Source of the DNA: Dicaeum eximium
Taxonomy: Eukaryota > Chordata > Aves > Passeriformes > Dicaeidae
Direction: 5' to 3'
Length of the DNA stretch: 64,000 nt
Assembly: GCA_013396995.1 (NCBI GenBank)
Contig: VWZP01008566.1
Location: 434,001 to 498,000 of the forward strand
Below are positions 1 to 13,700 of the stretch, one piece after another. The notes beneath the pieces were generated by a model that worked only from the letters and a program-made list of their open reading frames with translations, made no database searches and had not been told where the DNA came from. Every line of letters starts with the position of its first letter. Positions within the stretch are counted from its first letter, which is position 1. A program made the translations under genes and the position numbers.

Positions 1-2952
1 TCCTGTTTGACCAACAGAACCCCCTACCATACCACCACCAGGATCTCCCAAAAAGCCAAAGAAAGGAAAGGACACCTACTCCTCTTTAGTAGTTGCTTGT
101 GCCAAAACGGAATGCAACATTTTTTTAGGAGCAATTATGATTAACTGCATTCAACCTAAATGATGGTGCTAAAATGCGCTTTAGAAAAAGCAGTAAAATT
201 TACTGCATCATCTCTGGAAGCAGAAGTAGTTGCAGTAGTTGCAACTATCGTAGCAGGCAGAGTTGAGATGAGTCAAACAGTGAAGAAGTTGCAGAAGAGA
301 CCTTCACACTTGCCCTGATTGAATATGATTGGAAAACACCAGTAGAGGTGAGAAAGCAGGGAAACAGGTATGTTTTATTTCAACTCCGTTTAATGTTTCC
401 AAATCCCCACTAAGAGTGCTTCTGGATCTGCTTATTCTGGTGTCTGCATTTAGGATTTCACTCTTCTCCAAAAGGCTGTAGTGCCTGTTTGAGCCGCCTG
501 CCTGCATTGAGCAGGGTGAGCCCCTTCCCGGAGCCTCTCTGGGAGCCGGCACTGCTGCCATCTAGCAGGGCCAGGCGGGACTGGGTGCTCCGGCTGCTGC
601 GGGACTGCGTGGCTGTCCCGGATTTAGAGTTGGAAAATAAATGCTTCAGGTTGCTAAATGGCACATAAGGGTCTTGGCTTAAGAGTGAATTGCTCTGGAA
701 AATATTTTTTGCCACTCTCAAGAATTCAAGGCACATAATTTACACCAAGTTTTAGCTGGTGTATTTTCTTCACACTCAACCAAGTCGCTTTTACTACTAA
801 GGGAAAAAAAGATGAATAATTATACTGTAATACAGACTAACCTCCCTGCTAAACTAAAAAACATAATTTTTTTTCAGCTCACAAATGAAATTACACTGGG
901 CTGAAGGCACAAGAATGTAAGAAAGAGCCTTAGCAAGAGGGACAACTAAGCAATGAGAGCTCATTTTGAGTAATACACAGAAATCCTTTGTTTAGCCCTG
1001 TAGATACATAGTTGGAAACACAATGTAAATCTTTCATGGAAAAGCACATTGATGAAAGTAACACATAAATTTAGCTATGGCTCCTCTGTAAATTGATGAG
1101 ACAACTGGTTTGTTTCATATCTTCAAACACAAATGTGAGGGCAGAGCTGTTGAGGGTCAATGGCAGACACAGTGCAGAGGACTAGAGGCAAAGGGTTGTT
1201 GAGTGCTATGCAGTTAAGGGGTCAGCCTGGTACTGCAGGAGGATTTAGTCCTAAATATAGCAAGGGCTATCCTGGGAGACAAGAGTGGGCTGCTGGGAGT
1301 CTAACGCCATATGAGCAGCTTTAGGTTTTGAGAACAATGATCATGGCTAAGAGGCTGATTCTCTCAATATGGGCCAAATCCTGGCTACTGGCAAAAAGCC
1401 CAAATGAAAAGGTTTTGCCTGGGAGGAGGGGACAACCTTTTGTAGCATTCAGGAGACTGGCATTTCTTTTTCCAATAATACAATATGTAGGAGTTGCAGC
1501 AATGATGAGGTTTTTCCCTCCTGTGCATGTTGTGGTACAGCTATGAGGTGTAACTGCTTAACCTTTTGATCAACACCCTGACATCTACAGGCTGTCAGCA
1601 GCTTCCTCTTTGTTTTCTCCATGAAAAATCCTGCCAAAAAGCTGAACTGTACCAAGGAGAGGAACATGCAGAACCCCTCACACAGTAGAAGGAAATTCTA
1701 TTTCAGTGGGGCATCCTGTGTTCCATAGGAGATGGTGACAGAGCAGGATACAGCCCCACAGAAACAAGCAGAACACAGCTTCTGAGTAAAGGTGGCTATG
1801 CTGAGATAGGGAACACCAGCCCTGCTTGGATGCCTACCTAGAGAACACATACTGCAGAGATAAACAATTTTCCATGCCTCATCAACATTTTGACTGTAAG
1901 ATATCTGCTGCTATGTCATCTTGGGCTGCCATTAAATGGTTGAGCTCAAGATCTCAGAGTCCAAATGTATATTGAAATTTTTTAACTGTTTGCCAGCAAA
2001 CCCCATCCTGACAGCCCACCTGTCATACCTGCTGTGGGCTGAGCAGAGATATGAAATGCATTGCTGATAGATCTTCCCAGGGATTATTTCTTAAATTTTT
2101 AATTAGGAGTGTGAACACTTAAAAAGCTAACAACCCCTTTAAAAAATTGAAGACCATAGTGTTCCTGTAGTGCATGGGTTTAGCAGGAAGAGACCATAAC
2201 CCTAAAGTCCATGAGAAGTGGACTCCTGGAGTTCTGGCTTCTTGATCAGATGAAAGGATGCACTTGCAAGCACTTTCACTCCCTATTTTGGGAGAAAAGA
2301 AATAGTATCAGCAGCTTCCTGACCTTCACATGAAGAGGAAATTCTCTTGCTCTGGATGTGACATGCAGTTGTTTCTTGCTTTCAAGAAGCACAGTGCATA
2401 CTACTGACACAAGAATCCCAGAGTCTGAGTGCCAAATTCAATTTTTGAGCAGCTAGAGACTTTCCCATATAATCTATTTAAAGGTATTTTTTGGAGGTAG
2501 GAAATGTCTGGCACTGAGGCACTGTTAATACTCATGCATGTAGTTTTAGACAGCTTGGCAGGATCAGCACCCTGAATAACAGGCAGACTATTGTCCTGTG
2601 GGAATATGCTGACTGTTCTTGTTACCCCATTCCCATGATCTTTCATTTGAAGAGATCTGTTGCCTTCTGTCACCGTGTCTGCAAGAAGAGGTCACTCATG
2701 ACTTTTTCCTGGCCCTTTTTCTGCTTGTGTGTGACAGAAGGACATTAGCTTAGACAGTAGTTTGATCCCTGATGGCTTCAGAGACAGAAGGGGAACAGCA
2801 AGACAAAGGCTGGATGGTAGATGTTTTTCATATAACATGACTGCTAAACCACAAATTAAAATGGAAGGCAGAAGATAAAAAAAGTACTTTCTGATGTGTG
2901 GTGCATATGTACATTTTAGAAGGAACTCCCAACAAAGCAAAACAATAACACA

Positions 2953-2998
2953 GAAAATAATAACACAGAGTATCTGAAAATAATAGCACAGAGTATCT
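2953..2998 (+). repeat. 23-bp tandem duplication
   Basis: Two near-identical copies (gaaaataatancacagagtatct pattern, one mismatch) lie end to end. Confidence 0.85.
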
Positions 2999-4164
2999 GT
3001 TCCTATGTAAACCTCTGCTTCAAGTCTTTTGTTTCCTGCTTTGCAAAGCATCAGGCTTTTACACCAGCATAAGCCTCCACCATCACTTTCCTATTTTTGC
3101 TCCAGACACCTAATTACTCTTCTGGCTGAATTTGTAGGGCTCTTGATTTTAGATTCCATTGTAGGTTGTGGGTTGTTTTGTGAAATCCACAAGGGCAGGA
3201 GCTTGCACATTTGCTTCTAATTGTAACAAATACACAACAGTGATATTCTTTGTGCTTTCTACAGTCACAATAACCCAAATACAAGGACGAGAACCAGAGT
3301 ACAGTGTAATGAAGGATTTTTTCCTCCAGTCCAACAGAATCAGAGCCAAAGAAGGAGAAGGGAATAAAGGTCAAGTCCTTGTGCAGTCCCTAACCTCCAC
3401 AGGGAGGTGCAGGCTGTCAAAAGCCCCCAGGAACCCTGGACATACTATTCACGTGTAAACACTGATGTCATGTAGCAGGGCTTTCAATTCCCCACAGCAC
3501 AGGCTCAGTGTTGCTGAGCAGCGCTGATTCAGGTGGACTTGATCCCCTCTTTGAGGCAGAGCACCTTGGTCTGCCCCATGTCCCCTTGCTGGCTGCCTGC
3601 ACTGCTAACCAATCCTTAGTCATTGTCCTTTACATGCATGCATGCAACTGCAGTGACTGGACAAAACTTGAAGAAAATAGGAATAATTCTTCTCTAAGTT
3701 CTTACATGAAAGATGATACAGACACACAATGAATGATTATTTCCACATCTTCCTTCCATGCTGTGATTTTGCTCCAGACCTGAAAAAGGAGTTCTCTATG
3801 CCCACTGAATAGACACCAGGCCTTTCACACCCTGTGCATGCTTGAAAACACAAAGTTAGGAGAAGTCACCCCTCATTTCCCCTTCTTGGTAAAAAATGAC
3901 ATTTCACTTCCAAGAGATCCTTGCTTAAACTTGGAGTTTCGTTTTGAATTCAACAGGATCCTGTCAAATTCTGTCAGCATCTTGAGCTTCCTGAAACAAA
4001 CAGAATGCAAACTGATAACTGACCACTGCTGAATCCTGCAAGGACTCGTATCTCTGTCACAGTCCAGAACAAACTGAACTACACATGGGGCAGCTGAAAG
4101 CATGAACTGGGCTCAAATCTCAAGATTAGATTTAAGGAAGAAAGTTTGTACAATGAAGATAACA

Positions 4165-4342
4165 AAACCCTGGCCAAGATTGTCCAGAGAGGCGGTGGAT
4201 GCCCCATCTTTGGAAACATTCTAGGTCAAGTTGAACAGGGCTCTGAGAAACCTGATCTAGTTGAAGATCTACCCTGCTCATTTCAGGGGAGCTGGACTAG
4301 ACGAACTTTAAAGGTGCCTTCTGTCCTAAATTATTCTATGTT
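4165..4342 (+). mobile_element. CR1 LINE 3' fragment
   Basis: The sequence follows the avian CR1 3' consensus: ggtggatgccccatcttt, a gaaacattctaggtcaagtt block, ggagctggactagacgaa, and an ending of the ttattctatg type. It is 5'-truncated, lacks an open frame and is antisense to RGS6. Borders are approximate. Confidence 0.85.
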
Positions 4343-7300
4343 TCAAATCTGGGACAGGTACATTTCTTGTTTGAGCTGCTTGGAATTTAGCATTGTGGTC
4401 TAAATCTGCCTTGGAATTAGCCAAGGATCTGCAAAGAACAGTTAAAATCCCTAACAGAGCCTGGATTAGAACTGAATTTCCCTGAATTATCTTCATAGAA
4501 ACAACAGCTGGGTAGTTCAGGTAAAGGAATGTCAATCTAAAACTCTATTTTATTTATTAAACAATAAAAATAAACAAAGAAGACAGGAAAGGAATTCCAA
4601 AGACAACTGTGTGGCTTACCTGACTCTGGTACACCTAGCTCTGAAGCCTACCAGCAAATGTAGACTAAATGTCCCTACAAACATTACTGTGAGGAAACAC
4701 AATGCATCCTGGTGATAATAACTCCCAACACCAAGGGACTGAGGAAAGGATTAAAGATTTTCTGAAGTCAGAAAGACATTTCGGGGGAGGCAAGGAGATG
4801 CTTGATGGGGGTACGGGAAAAGTGGTTAAAAAACTAATAACATGTACAAATAAGCCATAATTGTCACACTCATAGCTCTGTGTTCCCGTGTAAAGATGAA
4901 TTACTTTGGCTGTCAGCAGCTTCATTAGCCAAAAGAGGCCATTCAGATGGACCCAAACCTATTTACTTTCCAGAGCTGACGGTGCCTGCTTCATATTGCA
5001 GGGCCCCACATTGGGTTGTTCAGTGATGCTGATAACTCCTGTGGGAGCTTACATCCTGCTAAGTACTTCACTGTTTAATTGAACTGACCTTTCCTGACGA
5101 TACCCCTTGTATTAAAAGCTGCTTTGCTCCCCAGTGAAAATGGTTTGATAATCATAATATTTTACTCAAAGGACAGTTGTTTAAGAGCAGAAAATAATCA
5201 GCTAAATTGGTAGGCTCCCCTCTGGAGGGGCCCAGCAGTAAAATGACAGAAGGTGCTGCAAACCAAGATAGCTGGCAGAGCTGATGAGGACAGAGCTAGG
5301 AGCAGTGCTGGGCTGCTCGAGGACAGAGACACCAACAAACTGGACAGCTGGGGAGGGGAGTGCAGGCTGAGCCAGCACAGCACACTCTGCTCAGAGCTGA
5401 GATGTGCTGGCACAGCTTGAGGGTGGGCGATGGCACCTGTGGGAGCCACAGCAGGAGAGGCAGCTCTGTGCAAGCCCAGCAGTGCAGGACTGTGGAGTGC
5501 AGCAGCACTGAGGGACACAGCACAGAAAGTATCTTCAGCTGAGATGGGGAAATGGCAAACCACTTGCTTCTGTGGAACAGGAATCCATCTCAGAGAAAGG
5601 TCTGTCTGAAATAGTAATAAATGCACACCAAATTCAGGTTTGGATTTGGAGTGCTTTGAGGACTGAGATCTGGAGCTGAGATTTTCTTAAACAGAGGAAC
5701 CATTTGCTTTCAGATCATGACTGGCCTGGGGACAAAGAGGTTTGCAGTGAGAGGAATGTTTGCCAAGAGCCCCTTTTCTCCCTGTTTTTATCCGGGCTAG
5801 TTGCCTTACCAGATGGTTGAGCAGCATCTGGGAGAGCTCTTTGGGGCTGGGAGCCAAGGGTGTACAAAGAAGAACATCAATGTAGATTGTTAAGCACCCG
5901 ATAACAAATGATGCTTTGCTTTCAACTTCCTGTTGCAAAGTATTTGCTGGCCTGAATGCGCTCTGCTACACCTTGCCCTTCCCAAGTACAGCAATGTGTC
6001 CATTTCCAGGGCATTTTATACAGAATTGATATTTTTTTGTGGATCTCTCAAGTCATGACTAGAGTACAACATCACTTTCTCCTATTCTTCTACTGTAGGA
6101 GTACTGAACTAATTTTCTCAGATCAACCAACACTTTTCCTTCCTCTTAGTGTCTCAGACCTGCAGGCATTCAAAGAATGTGCTGTTGAGTAAACTAAATT
6201 TTTTCTTGTTCTTTACTTACAAGGACATTTCAGTTATTTTCCTCTTTGTGCTAAAGCTACTCAGGACAGGACAACAGTCATATTTTCCCCTCCCAAAGAG
6301 GGTGTTTTGATTAGTTGTATCTGGTTGAGTCCCCAGGAGTGTGGGATGTATGAGAGCTCCCATGAACTCCTGGTGCCAGGGTGCTGAGATAAGGCAGCTG
6401 CTGCAGATTCATGGACAAGAGCCTCTGTGGTGGCAGAGCTGACCTGTGAGAAACACCATGGCAGCACCTGGGAGATTTACAGCACCCTGGGGTGATCTAC
6501 ATTGGCTCCCATGAAGAGGATGTGCAAACAAAAACATCCCTTCTCCAGGATGAGACAGTAAAAACTCTACCAGGGCACTACATCCTTCAGCAATGTCCTG
6601 CTTCTTCCTGCTTTTGTTAGAACTCCTTCTCAGCTATCCAGTCAAGGAGTCACAAACAGCTTGCTTGGCATTTGGAGAGCTACCAGAAGTCCACTGCCCA
6701 AGAAGGCAACTGGGTTCACCTTCCACACCATGGTATCCTCTCTTGAGCATTCAATAGATTCAATCTCCAAGATAACCATAGCTGGCCCTTGAAGGTCTAC
6801 CTTTGCCTCATATGTCTGTGTCCATGAACCACAACAGATGAACTGAGGACATCTGTCAGTGTAAAAATCCACTGAAATAAAATTACCCAAGGAGCTAAAA
6901 TTGCATTCTGACTGCCAGGGCTCCAGCTTGATTTTATCAACTCCCCTTTGAATGGCAATTACTTTGTGAACTGATCAGTTCAAGGCTAAATCCTTTGTGT
7001 CTTCTTCTAATTAAATACTCATCATCTAAACATTCATCTTATTCTTGGTACTTCTAATTATCAATTTAATCAATTCCCCCATTATTCACCTATCTACTTT
7101 AGCCTGCATTTTGCCATCATCATTTTTTTCAGGTGATGCAAGAAGTTCTTTTTCATTACAACTGCCAAGCAAAGAATACATCTTATCCAGAATGTCTTCA
7201 TGCTCCTGTATTTCTCAGCTTTTAAAAGGGCATTTAAGTTGCCTGATATTCACAAGGGACTGCCTTGAAACTTCGTGTACATTCCTTCTATGCTGGCCCC

Positions 7301-8268
7301 AAGGAGCAAGATTGCATTCAGGAAAATAAGAGTATTTGATGCTGGTTTGAAAAATTCATTGCCTAACCTTGTATAAATGGTCCACAACATCTCCCCCGAG
7401 ATGAAAGTATTTTGTTAGAGGAGTATTTTGAAGAATTGCCTTCGAATGCCAATAAAAAAAAATCCCAAAACCCAGGAATTCTTTTCATTTGCTGTTGGTT
7501 TTACTACATCTTGTGATAAAAATTATTATGATGAGGATATAGTTTAATTGTGTCCCCAGTAATATTTGCCAAATGATCCCTTCTTCCTTTTTCTTTTTTA
7601 AAAATTAGAAAATTATATTTTCACTTTCCAGAAGGTTATGCGGCTTTACCCTTGCTTATAGCAGTTTTTCCTCAAATTACCTATTTTCCTCAAGGCATTT
7701 TTCATGTACAGTTTATCTGTAAAATTTCCTTGATAAATCTGGAGCCTTAGGAGAGAAGGATTAAGCTCACTGCATTGCCTACTGTCCTATCATTACTGTA
7801 AGGTATTGTCTGGTGAACAAATTTCTAGCTGTGTTGGAGGGAGCTGCTGCATTTGGGATGTAATTAGCCATGAATAAATAAAATATAGAAAAAGTGTATT
7901 AGCCAGGGTTTTGATATGACACTGGCCATTCTGTAAATACGCCAGACTTTGGTGACAGGTAGCACAGACAGACAAGCTGAACTGTACAGCACTTTTTCAT
8001 CTGTGCTTTCTCTGAGACATGGCTCCAGCTTGCAGCGCCTTGCAGACTTGTAGATTTTGGAACATTTGTTCCCAGAGGAGCCTTAGCCTGTTATAACAGA
8101 TAGATTCAATGAAAATATAATTTACCCAGCTTGAATAGATATCCTCAAAGTCACTTCAAACTGTGCATCTCCTTTTTCTTACAAGTGAGCAGTGACAATG
8201 TGATAGTGGAATATCATATTAAAACTGAGAGTTTCATTAGCATTAGTTCCATAAAACCAAAAACTAAC

Positions 8269-8455
8269 CTGTGCATCTTCATATGTATATCTCCCTGGGT
8301 CTTTGACATTTTGGCTTGTTTTCTCATAGCTGTGGGAATCCAGGTTAATAGCACTTTGGGCCCCAGGAGCTAGAAACTCTTGCCAGATTTCTTCCACTCT
8401 CGTGGTCACATCCTGTAAAGGTTGTTTCTTGAGATCTTGGACAGCCAACCAAAAC
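8269..8455 (-). CDS. RGS6: RGS6 exon, central/C-terminal RGS domain (about residues 364-426)
   Basis: At 187 bp this is the longest exon in the window. It encodes (R)FWLAVQDLKKQPLQDVTTR, then VEEIWQEFLAPGAQSAINL, and ends YTYEDAQ. It carries the second G-alpha-contacting Asn (QNV, equivalent to RGS4 Asn128) and the INLDSHSYE loop. KKQPLQDV identifies RGS6. The acceptor is gcctagtacag and the donor is GCACAG followed by gttagttttt. The exon ends in phase 0. In the family it should be followed by an exon beginning EHIYKLMKSD, which I searched for and did not find in positions 1-8268. Confidence 0.97.
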
Positions 8456-11400
8456 CTGTACTAGGCAAAAATTAAAAGGGCAGAAAAGAGAAAAATACAT
8501 AAATCTAGGTAAGATTTTGTGAATAAGCCTAGGCAGAGTCCTAAAACAGAGAAAGGACCTAATCCTGCATCTATTAGAATTCACAGAAGACTCTCCATGT
8601 AAGTATGATTTCAAGAAGGGGTGATGTTCTTTACACCAATTCCTTATATTTTGGCTAAAATCAGAACACTGACTTCAAGAAGTGATACATTCTTATTCAA
8701 ACTGCCCCTGCAGAAGTGCCAGATTAGATATACAAACAGGAAACATCCAGAGCTATGCAGCTGGAGGAGAGGAGCAGGCTCTGCCTCCCACAGCCCTGCT
8801 GCAATGTGCTGGTCATTCCTGCCTGCAGGACTGGTCATCCATCCTGGGGATGTAAAATGAAGAACAAAATTAACATTCATATCATTCCCAGTGTGAAGTT
8901 GTAGCAATGCTACTTAGAGATTTTTTTTCCTTCACTTGTAAACTGACCAGCATTCAGATGGATGCCATGAGAAAAGATGAGTCTTGCCATGCTATATTCC
9001 AATCTTACAGGGATATTTTCTTGACTAGGCTATGCTTACAGACTAAACTAAGTTCATAAATAATAAGAAGATAATCCCTTTGATGACTGAGGACATAATG
9101 CATATCTTGATCTGTGAAAGTAAAGCCCACATGCAAGAGTGACATGCATGTCTTTTGTCTTTTATCCTAGGAAAAAGAGAAGACATTTTGTTGGTGGTGC
9201 TAGTTTTATTTATTGCTGAAAGATATATGTTCTTTCAGGGGATTAATTCAGAAGATGCATGGTGCCCAGTAGCCTTTTGTTTTGGTCAACTCTACCTTCC
9301 AGCAAGAAGGTATCCCTGAAGGTTGTCTGCCCTGCAACCTGGTTGAGGCTGCTGCCCTGCAAGCACAAGAGTGCTCCACTGGGAGTGCTGAGGGCTGCAG
9401 GGCAAACAGGTACAAAGGCACCTTTGCAGCCACCTGCAATAACCAGCTCTTTCCTACCCCTGGCAAAGGTGCCCATTGTCCAGGGTGACAAGGAGGGCAG
9501 GGTTTACTTGGCTGTCCCTGCCCTGCACTGTTCTTATGCACTCCCTCTGCTGGGTAGAGTGTGCAGAGGGGATAGGGATTGTCTGGGTCACTGCTCGTTC
9601 AGGGCATCCACAGGAGCTGCACAACTAGGAAAATCCTGTGTCTCCCTTATAAACCAGTTGAACTTTAACTGAAGTCCTGATTTCTCACCCCAAATGATTC
9701 AGTGGTGTCAGTGTGCTGCAAGCTAAGGCAAATATTCCTCCATGGTGGAAGGAAGAAGATAGAGTCTGTTCCAAATTAAAGTCCCGATGGCAGTGAGGGT
9801 GGGTGGAGAAGAGAGCAGCCGGGTGATTCCTGTGCTGTTCCTGACCCTCGCTTCCTTAATGGCTGCAGGCAGTACCTAAACACCCTGGAATCAGTGGTGT
9901 TACTGCAAGCAAATGAGGCTGCTACCCCATTTAGCCTGGTATCCTACCTGCAATAGAGGCAAATAGTCAATTTGGGGAAAAAATGACATCCACACTACAT
10001 GCAAGGCCAGGCTAAATCCTCCTTGCCTGTCTGCTGCTTCTTCCCGACCATCAGGGGGCCTCATGCCACAGCCCTGACTCACCCAAGCCACTTGAGGATA
10101 TTCCTTCATATGGTTCTCCCATTTCGTTGGCAGGCTCAGTAAAACAGACTGGGGTACATTCAAACACTACATCAGTACCTGTAGAGTCACATACTTGTGA
10201 TTCTAACACAGTGACGTTTGATTTTATAAACTGAAATAGAGTATCTGGGGTTGGTGGAGGAGTGTGCATGGTTGGTCCATTTCCATCTTTGAGAGTTTAA
10301 GTGCACCTGATATCCTGCCTTGTCATTTGAACAGTGACACCCCCCCTTATCACATGTATTCAGACACTAAAGGGTGGCACTCAGCACAGTAATCTGATGC
10401 CATATGTGGCTTCCGTTATTTGAAAAAACTTTATCATTCTATTTCACACACAATGGGAACATGTGAATGCAGAAAAGGCATAGGGAGAAAATATGCTAAT
10501 CATTCCAGAGTAGCTGGGACACTTCAGACAAACACTTGGCTAGAGAGAACCTTTTCTTCTGGCTTATCTTCTGCCCCGGGAGCCGGGAAGGCGGGCTGGG
10601 AAAGAGCGCTCGTGAGAGAACTGGGAACGCTGTGAAGTGACAGCTTGCCAGGATAGGAGCACCATCCATTTTAATAACCATTTGGCTCAATCTGAAAACC
10701 AACCAACCAGACCAACCTGACAGTAACAAGAACAAGCTCTTTTTACTGCAAGCAATTGTGAATTCATGCCCAAGGCTCGATGTCCTCTTCAAGGCAAAGG
10801 GGAGTTTTGTCTTGGTAAAAATTTCAAAGCTATTCACTATAGCTGGCATCTGAAAATCAAGTAACATCAAAGAGGGGTACCCAGCCCCACAGCTTCAACT
10901 CCAAGGCAAATTCTCTGCCACAAGGAATCATCCTGAAGCCAATGCATAAGCAGGGCTTCCTATGGGAGTTAGAGCATTTACAAGAGAGAAGCAGGTATTT
11001 CTACTTCGCAAAGGAGCTGACACACAATGACTGTGCTGGAAAGTCTGCTCAATTATAAAGTGCAAACGCACTCCCTGAATCACACCTGCAATTTCTAAAG
11101 CACAAGCCCAGCCCCAAGTTCACAAGGAGTCAGGCAAAATTCCTGCATTGCCTCCTCTCTTTTTGTAGGAGACAGATGTCCAACAGACACCTCTTGCACA
11201 GGGCAGGCGATAAGGGAGATGTCCTTCTGTGTCCTCTCCACAGGTGCCCTTTAAGCAGAGCAGGACTGGCACAGGGACTGTCTGCACAGAGGGAACAGCA
11301 GCACTGATCACACGTTCTTTGTCCTTTATAAAATGGCATGTAAGGACTGGAGAAGGCTGATAATATGGTGTCCTAAAGTGTTGTCAGTGGCATAAACCAT

Positions 11401-12238
11401 TCCAGCCTCATCCAGCTTGTAATTAAGCTGCTGTCACTTGCAGAAGATACCCTACAATGGCATTTATCCTCCACAGCTCCTCCAAGGTACAGAGAGCTCA
11501 GTGTGTGTGCTCTGCCTCCCTGCAGGGCACTGCAGAGGTGCTTGGTCACTGCTGCTCAAAGATGTCCCGCAGCGAAAAGGCTGCTGGGGAAAGACAGGGT
11601 GAGTAGTGGGAGAGTGGTTGCTTCTGAGGTATATTGAAAACAAAAATTAATTTAAAATTCTGATCAGGAGGCTGATGGATGATATGGATGACTCCAGAAA
11701 CTGAGAAATAACTGTCAAGATAAGGGCAGTATTGTATCCCCATCTTGGGGGTGGACACAATACCCCTAGCTTGTCAGTGAATTCATCAAGTGACTACCTG
11801 AGATCAGAATCCAAGCACACTTCCCTCCTTGCCTCAGTAGTTCTGTGCCACTATCCCATGCCCCTCTGGTCTCACATCTCTAACCATTTATAAATCTTCT
11901 TCCATTCACCAAAAAATAACTTTGAACATCTCAGGCAGGAAATGAATGAGAGCAATAGGTAAAAATCGAAATGCAGTTCAAACAGGGGCAATATTCACAT
12001 CTTTGTGTTGTTTAATGGTCAGATCCTTGGCACGGTGAGCTTGGCATGGCCAAGACCAACAAAAATCTGTCCTTGATGAGCAAACACTGGGGCACTGGGG
12101 GCCTGCCAAGGAGACCGCAGCGTCGGTGGGGACAGGGCAATCGTCCCACAGGCATCCCCCTCACCCCCTTCCTCCCCTCCCCTCCTCCGCGGCGCACGCC
12201 GGCGTCCACGGCGCAGCTCCTCCTTCTGCTGCAAGTCC

Positions 12239-12559
12239 NNNNNNNNNNNNNNNNNNNNNNNNNNNNNNNNNNNNNNNNNNNNNNNNNNNNNNNNNNNNNN
12301 NNNNNNNNNNNNNNNNNNNNNNNNNNNNNNNNNNNNNNNNNNNNNNNNNNNNNNNNNNNNNNNNNNNNNNNNNNNNNNNNNNNNNNNNNNNNNNNNNNNN
12401 NNNNNNNNNNNNNNNNNNNNNNNNNNNNNNNNNNNNNNNNNNNNNNNNNNNNNNNNNNNNNNNNNNNNNNNNNNNNNNNNNNNNNNNNNNNNNNNNNNNN
12501 NNNNNNNNNNNNNNNNNNNNNNNNNNNNNNNNNNNNNNNNNNNNNNNNNNNNNNNNNNN
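12239..12559. other. Assembly gap (321 N)
   Basis: An unbroken run of N. It is bounded on the right by a GC-rich tandem repeat, which is probably why assembly failed. The true length is unknown. Confidence 0.99.
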
Positions 12560-12797
12560 CCTTCACTCGGCACTGCCCCTCACTGTCCGGCATTGCCCCT
12601 CACTGCCCCGCACCCGGCACTGCCCCTCACTGCCCGGCATTGCCCCGCACAGGCCCTCACTCGGCACTGCCCCTCACTGCCCGGCACTGCCCCTCACTCG
12701 GCACGGCCCGGCACGGCCCCTCACTGCCCGGCATTGCCCCTCACTCGGCCCGGCACGGCCCCGCACCCGGCACAGCCCCGCACCGCCCCGCACCCCG
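12560..12797. repeat. GC-rich minisatellite, roughly 20-bp unit
   Basis: The phrase ctcactgcccggcactgccc recurs about every 19-21 bases with variation (cggcattgcc, cggcacggcc, ccgcacccgg). The array probably continues into the adjacent gap. Each unit carries one or two CpGs. Copy number in the genome cannot be read from this window. Confidence 0.85.
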
Positions 12798-13634
12798 CTT
12801 AGCCCTCCGGCGCTGGCACTGCCTCGGAACTGCTCGGGAAACGCTCTTTATGTAGGGAACACGGGGCTTTGGGGCGGCTCCGTGTGTTTACTGCATATAT
12901 GAGCTCTCCTCACTGCCTGAACTTCTCCTTTCCTGATGAAGACTGGGGGTAAAAACAACCTGGCAACAAGTTTTAACCATCAGGAATCATGTAGGATAGA
13001 AACACTTTCTGCAGGTAAAACTCCTTTCCTGCGATCTCCGTGTTCAACATATGCTCACAAGCAATAAGGCCCAGGGCGCCTGCATCCTTGCATTGCCAGC
13101 TCCACAGTGCATTCCCACAGTGTCATGTGTTTCCCACTGAGGTCTATAAACAGGTGTGCAGCCTCCTTTCCCTTCGGGTGAAATTCCCATGTCCCATATT
13201 CCCACTTTGCTGTTTGCAGCTGACACTCTTTGAAGTTGGGGGAAAAAAATTCAATCCACCAGCTAAATGAACATCTCAGCAATCTCAAGATGTCTCAGAA
13301 GGTTCCCAGGTCATAAAAAATGTATAATAACTCTCTGATGCCCTTTCTTTTCTTATCCTTTCTTATTTATTTTGTTTTAAATTTGGCATTTTGTCTGCTA
13401 TATTTTGGATACTTCAAAAATCACCTGAGTCAAAACAAATTGTAGATGAAAGATGACAACAGAGAGGAGAAAGAAAACAGAGCAAGGAAAAGAGTTAAAA
13501 TAAAAATGGAGAGAAATATACCCGGCTGGCTGGCTTTCCTGCTCCCACATAAATAATGGACAACCAGTAAATAAGTAAGTTACAGGGCTCAGCCGAGCTC
13601 AGGAGACTGGTGGACATGATCCTGCAAGTTTATT

Positions 13635-13700
13635 AGAACAAGAAACAGAGCTGGAAGGTGATCTGGGAGGTCATCGAGTCTTGTGTGCTGCTATCTCTGG
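13635..13700 (-). mobile_element. Possible ancient CR1/L3-like fragment
   Basis: The words cagagctggaagg and tgggaggtcatcgagtc resemble the reverse complement of the 3' end of old CR1/L3 elements. Similarity fades after about 60 bases, so this is weak. A RepeatMasker search would decide it. Confidence 0.35.

Larger units (their letters stand above)
1..8268 (-). other. RGS6: RGS6 intron after the RGS-domain exon (5' part; continues outside window)
   Basis: No exon was recognised. The expected C-terminal exon (EHIYKLM...) is absent on the minus strand, so this intron exceeds 8.2 kb. It contains one plus-strand CR1 fragment near 4.2 kb and a 23-bp duplication near 2.97 kb. The open frames here are short, lack splice-flanked homology and look like chance frames. 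A moderately GC-rich patch near 5.2-5.5 kb has no coding signature I recognise. Confidence 0.8.
12110..12870. other. CpG-rich island in the RGS-domain intron, interrupted by a gap
   Basis: The left flank (cctccgcggcgcacgccggc and neighbours) and the right flank are much richer in GC and CpG than the surrounding intron. The island spans a run of Ns. It could be a regulatory CpG island or simply an expanded GC minisatellite. I see no exon in it. The open frames that cross it consist largely of unknown residues from the gap. Confidence 0.6.

Noticed and set aside
5198..5626. 142-codon minus-strand Leu/Ser/Ala-rich open frame in the same sense as RGS6
   Set aside because: It does not resemble the expected RGS6 C-terminus. 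It is a low-complexity translation of a CAGC/GCTG-rich patch with no splice-flanked core.
9259..9672. 137-codon plus-strand open frame in the RGS6 intron
   Set aside because: No recognisable domain, and overlapping frames on both strands are also open because of local composition.
12012..12902. Open frames of 180-270 codons on both strands across the CpG-rich patch
   Set aside because: They are mostly unknown residues from the N gap plus tandem-repeat translation (repeating CPALPLT-like words). No homology and no splice support.
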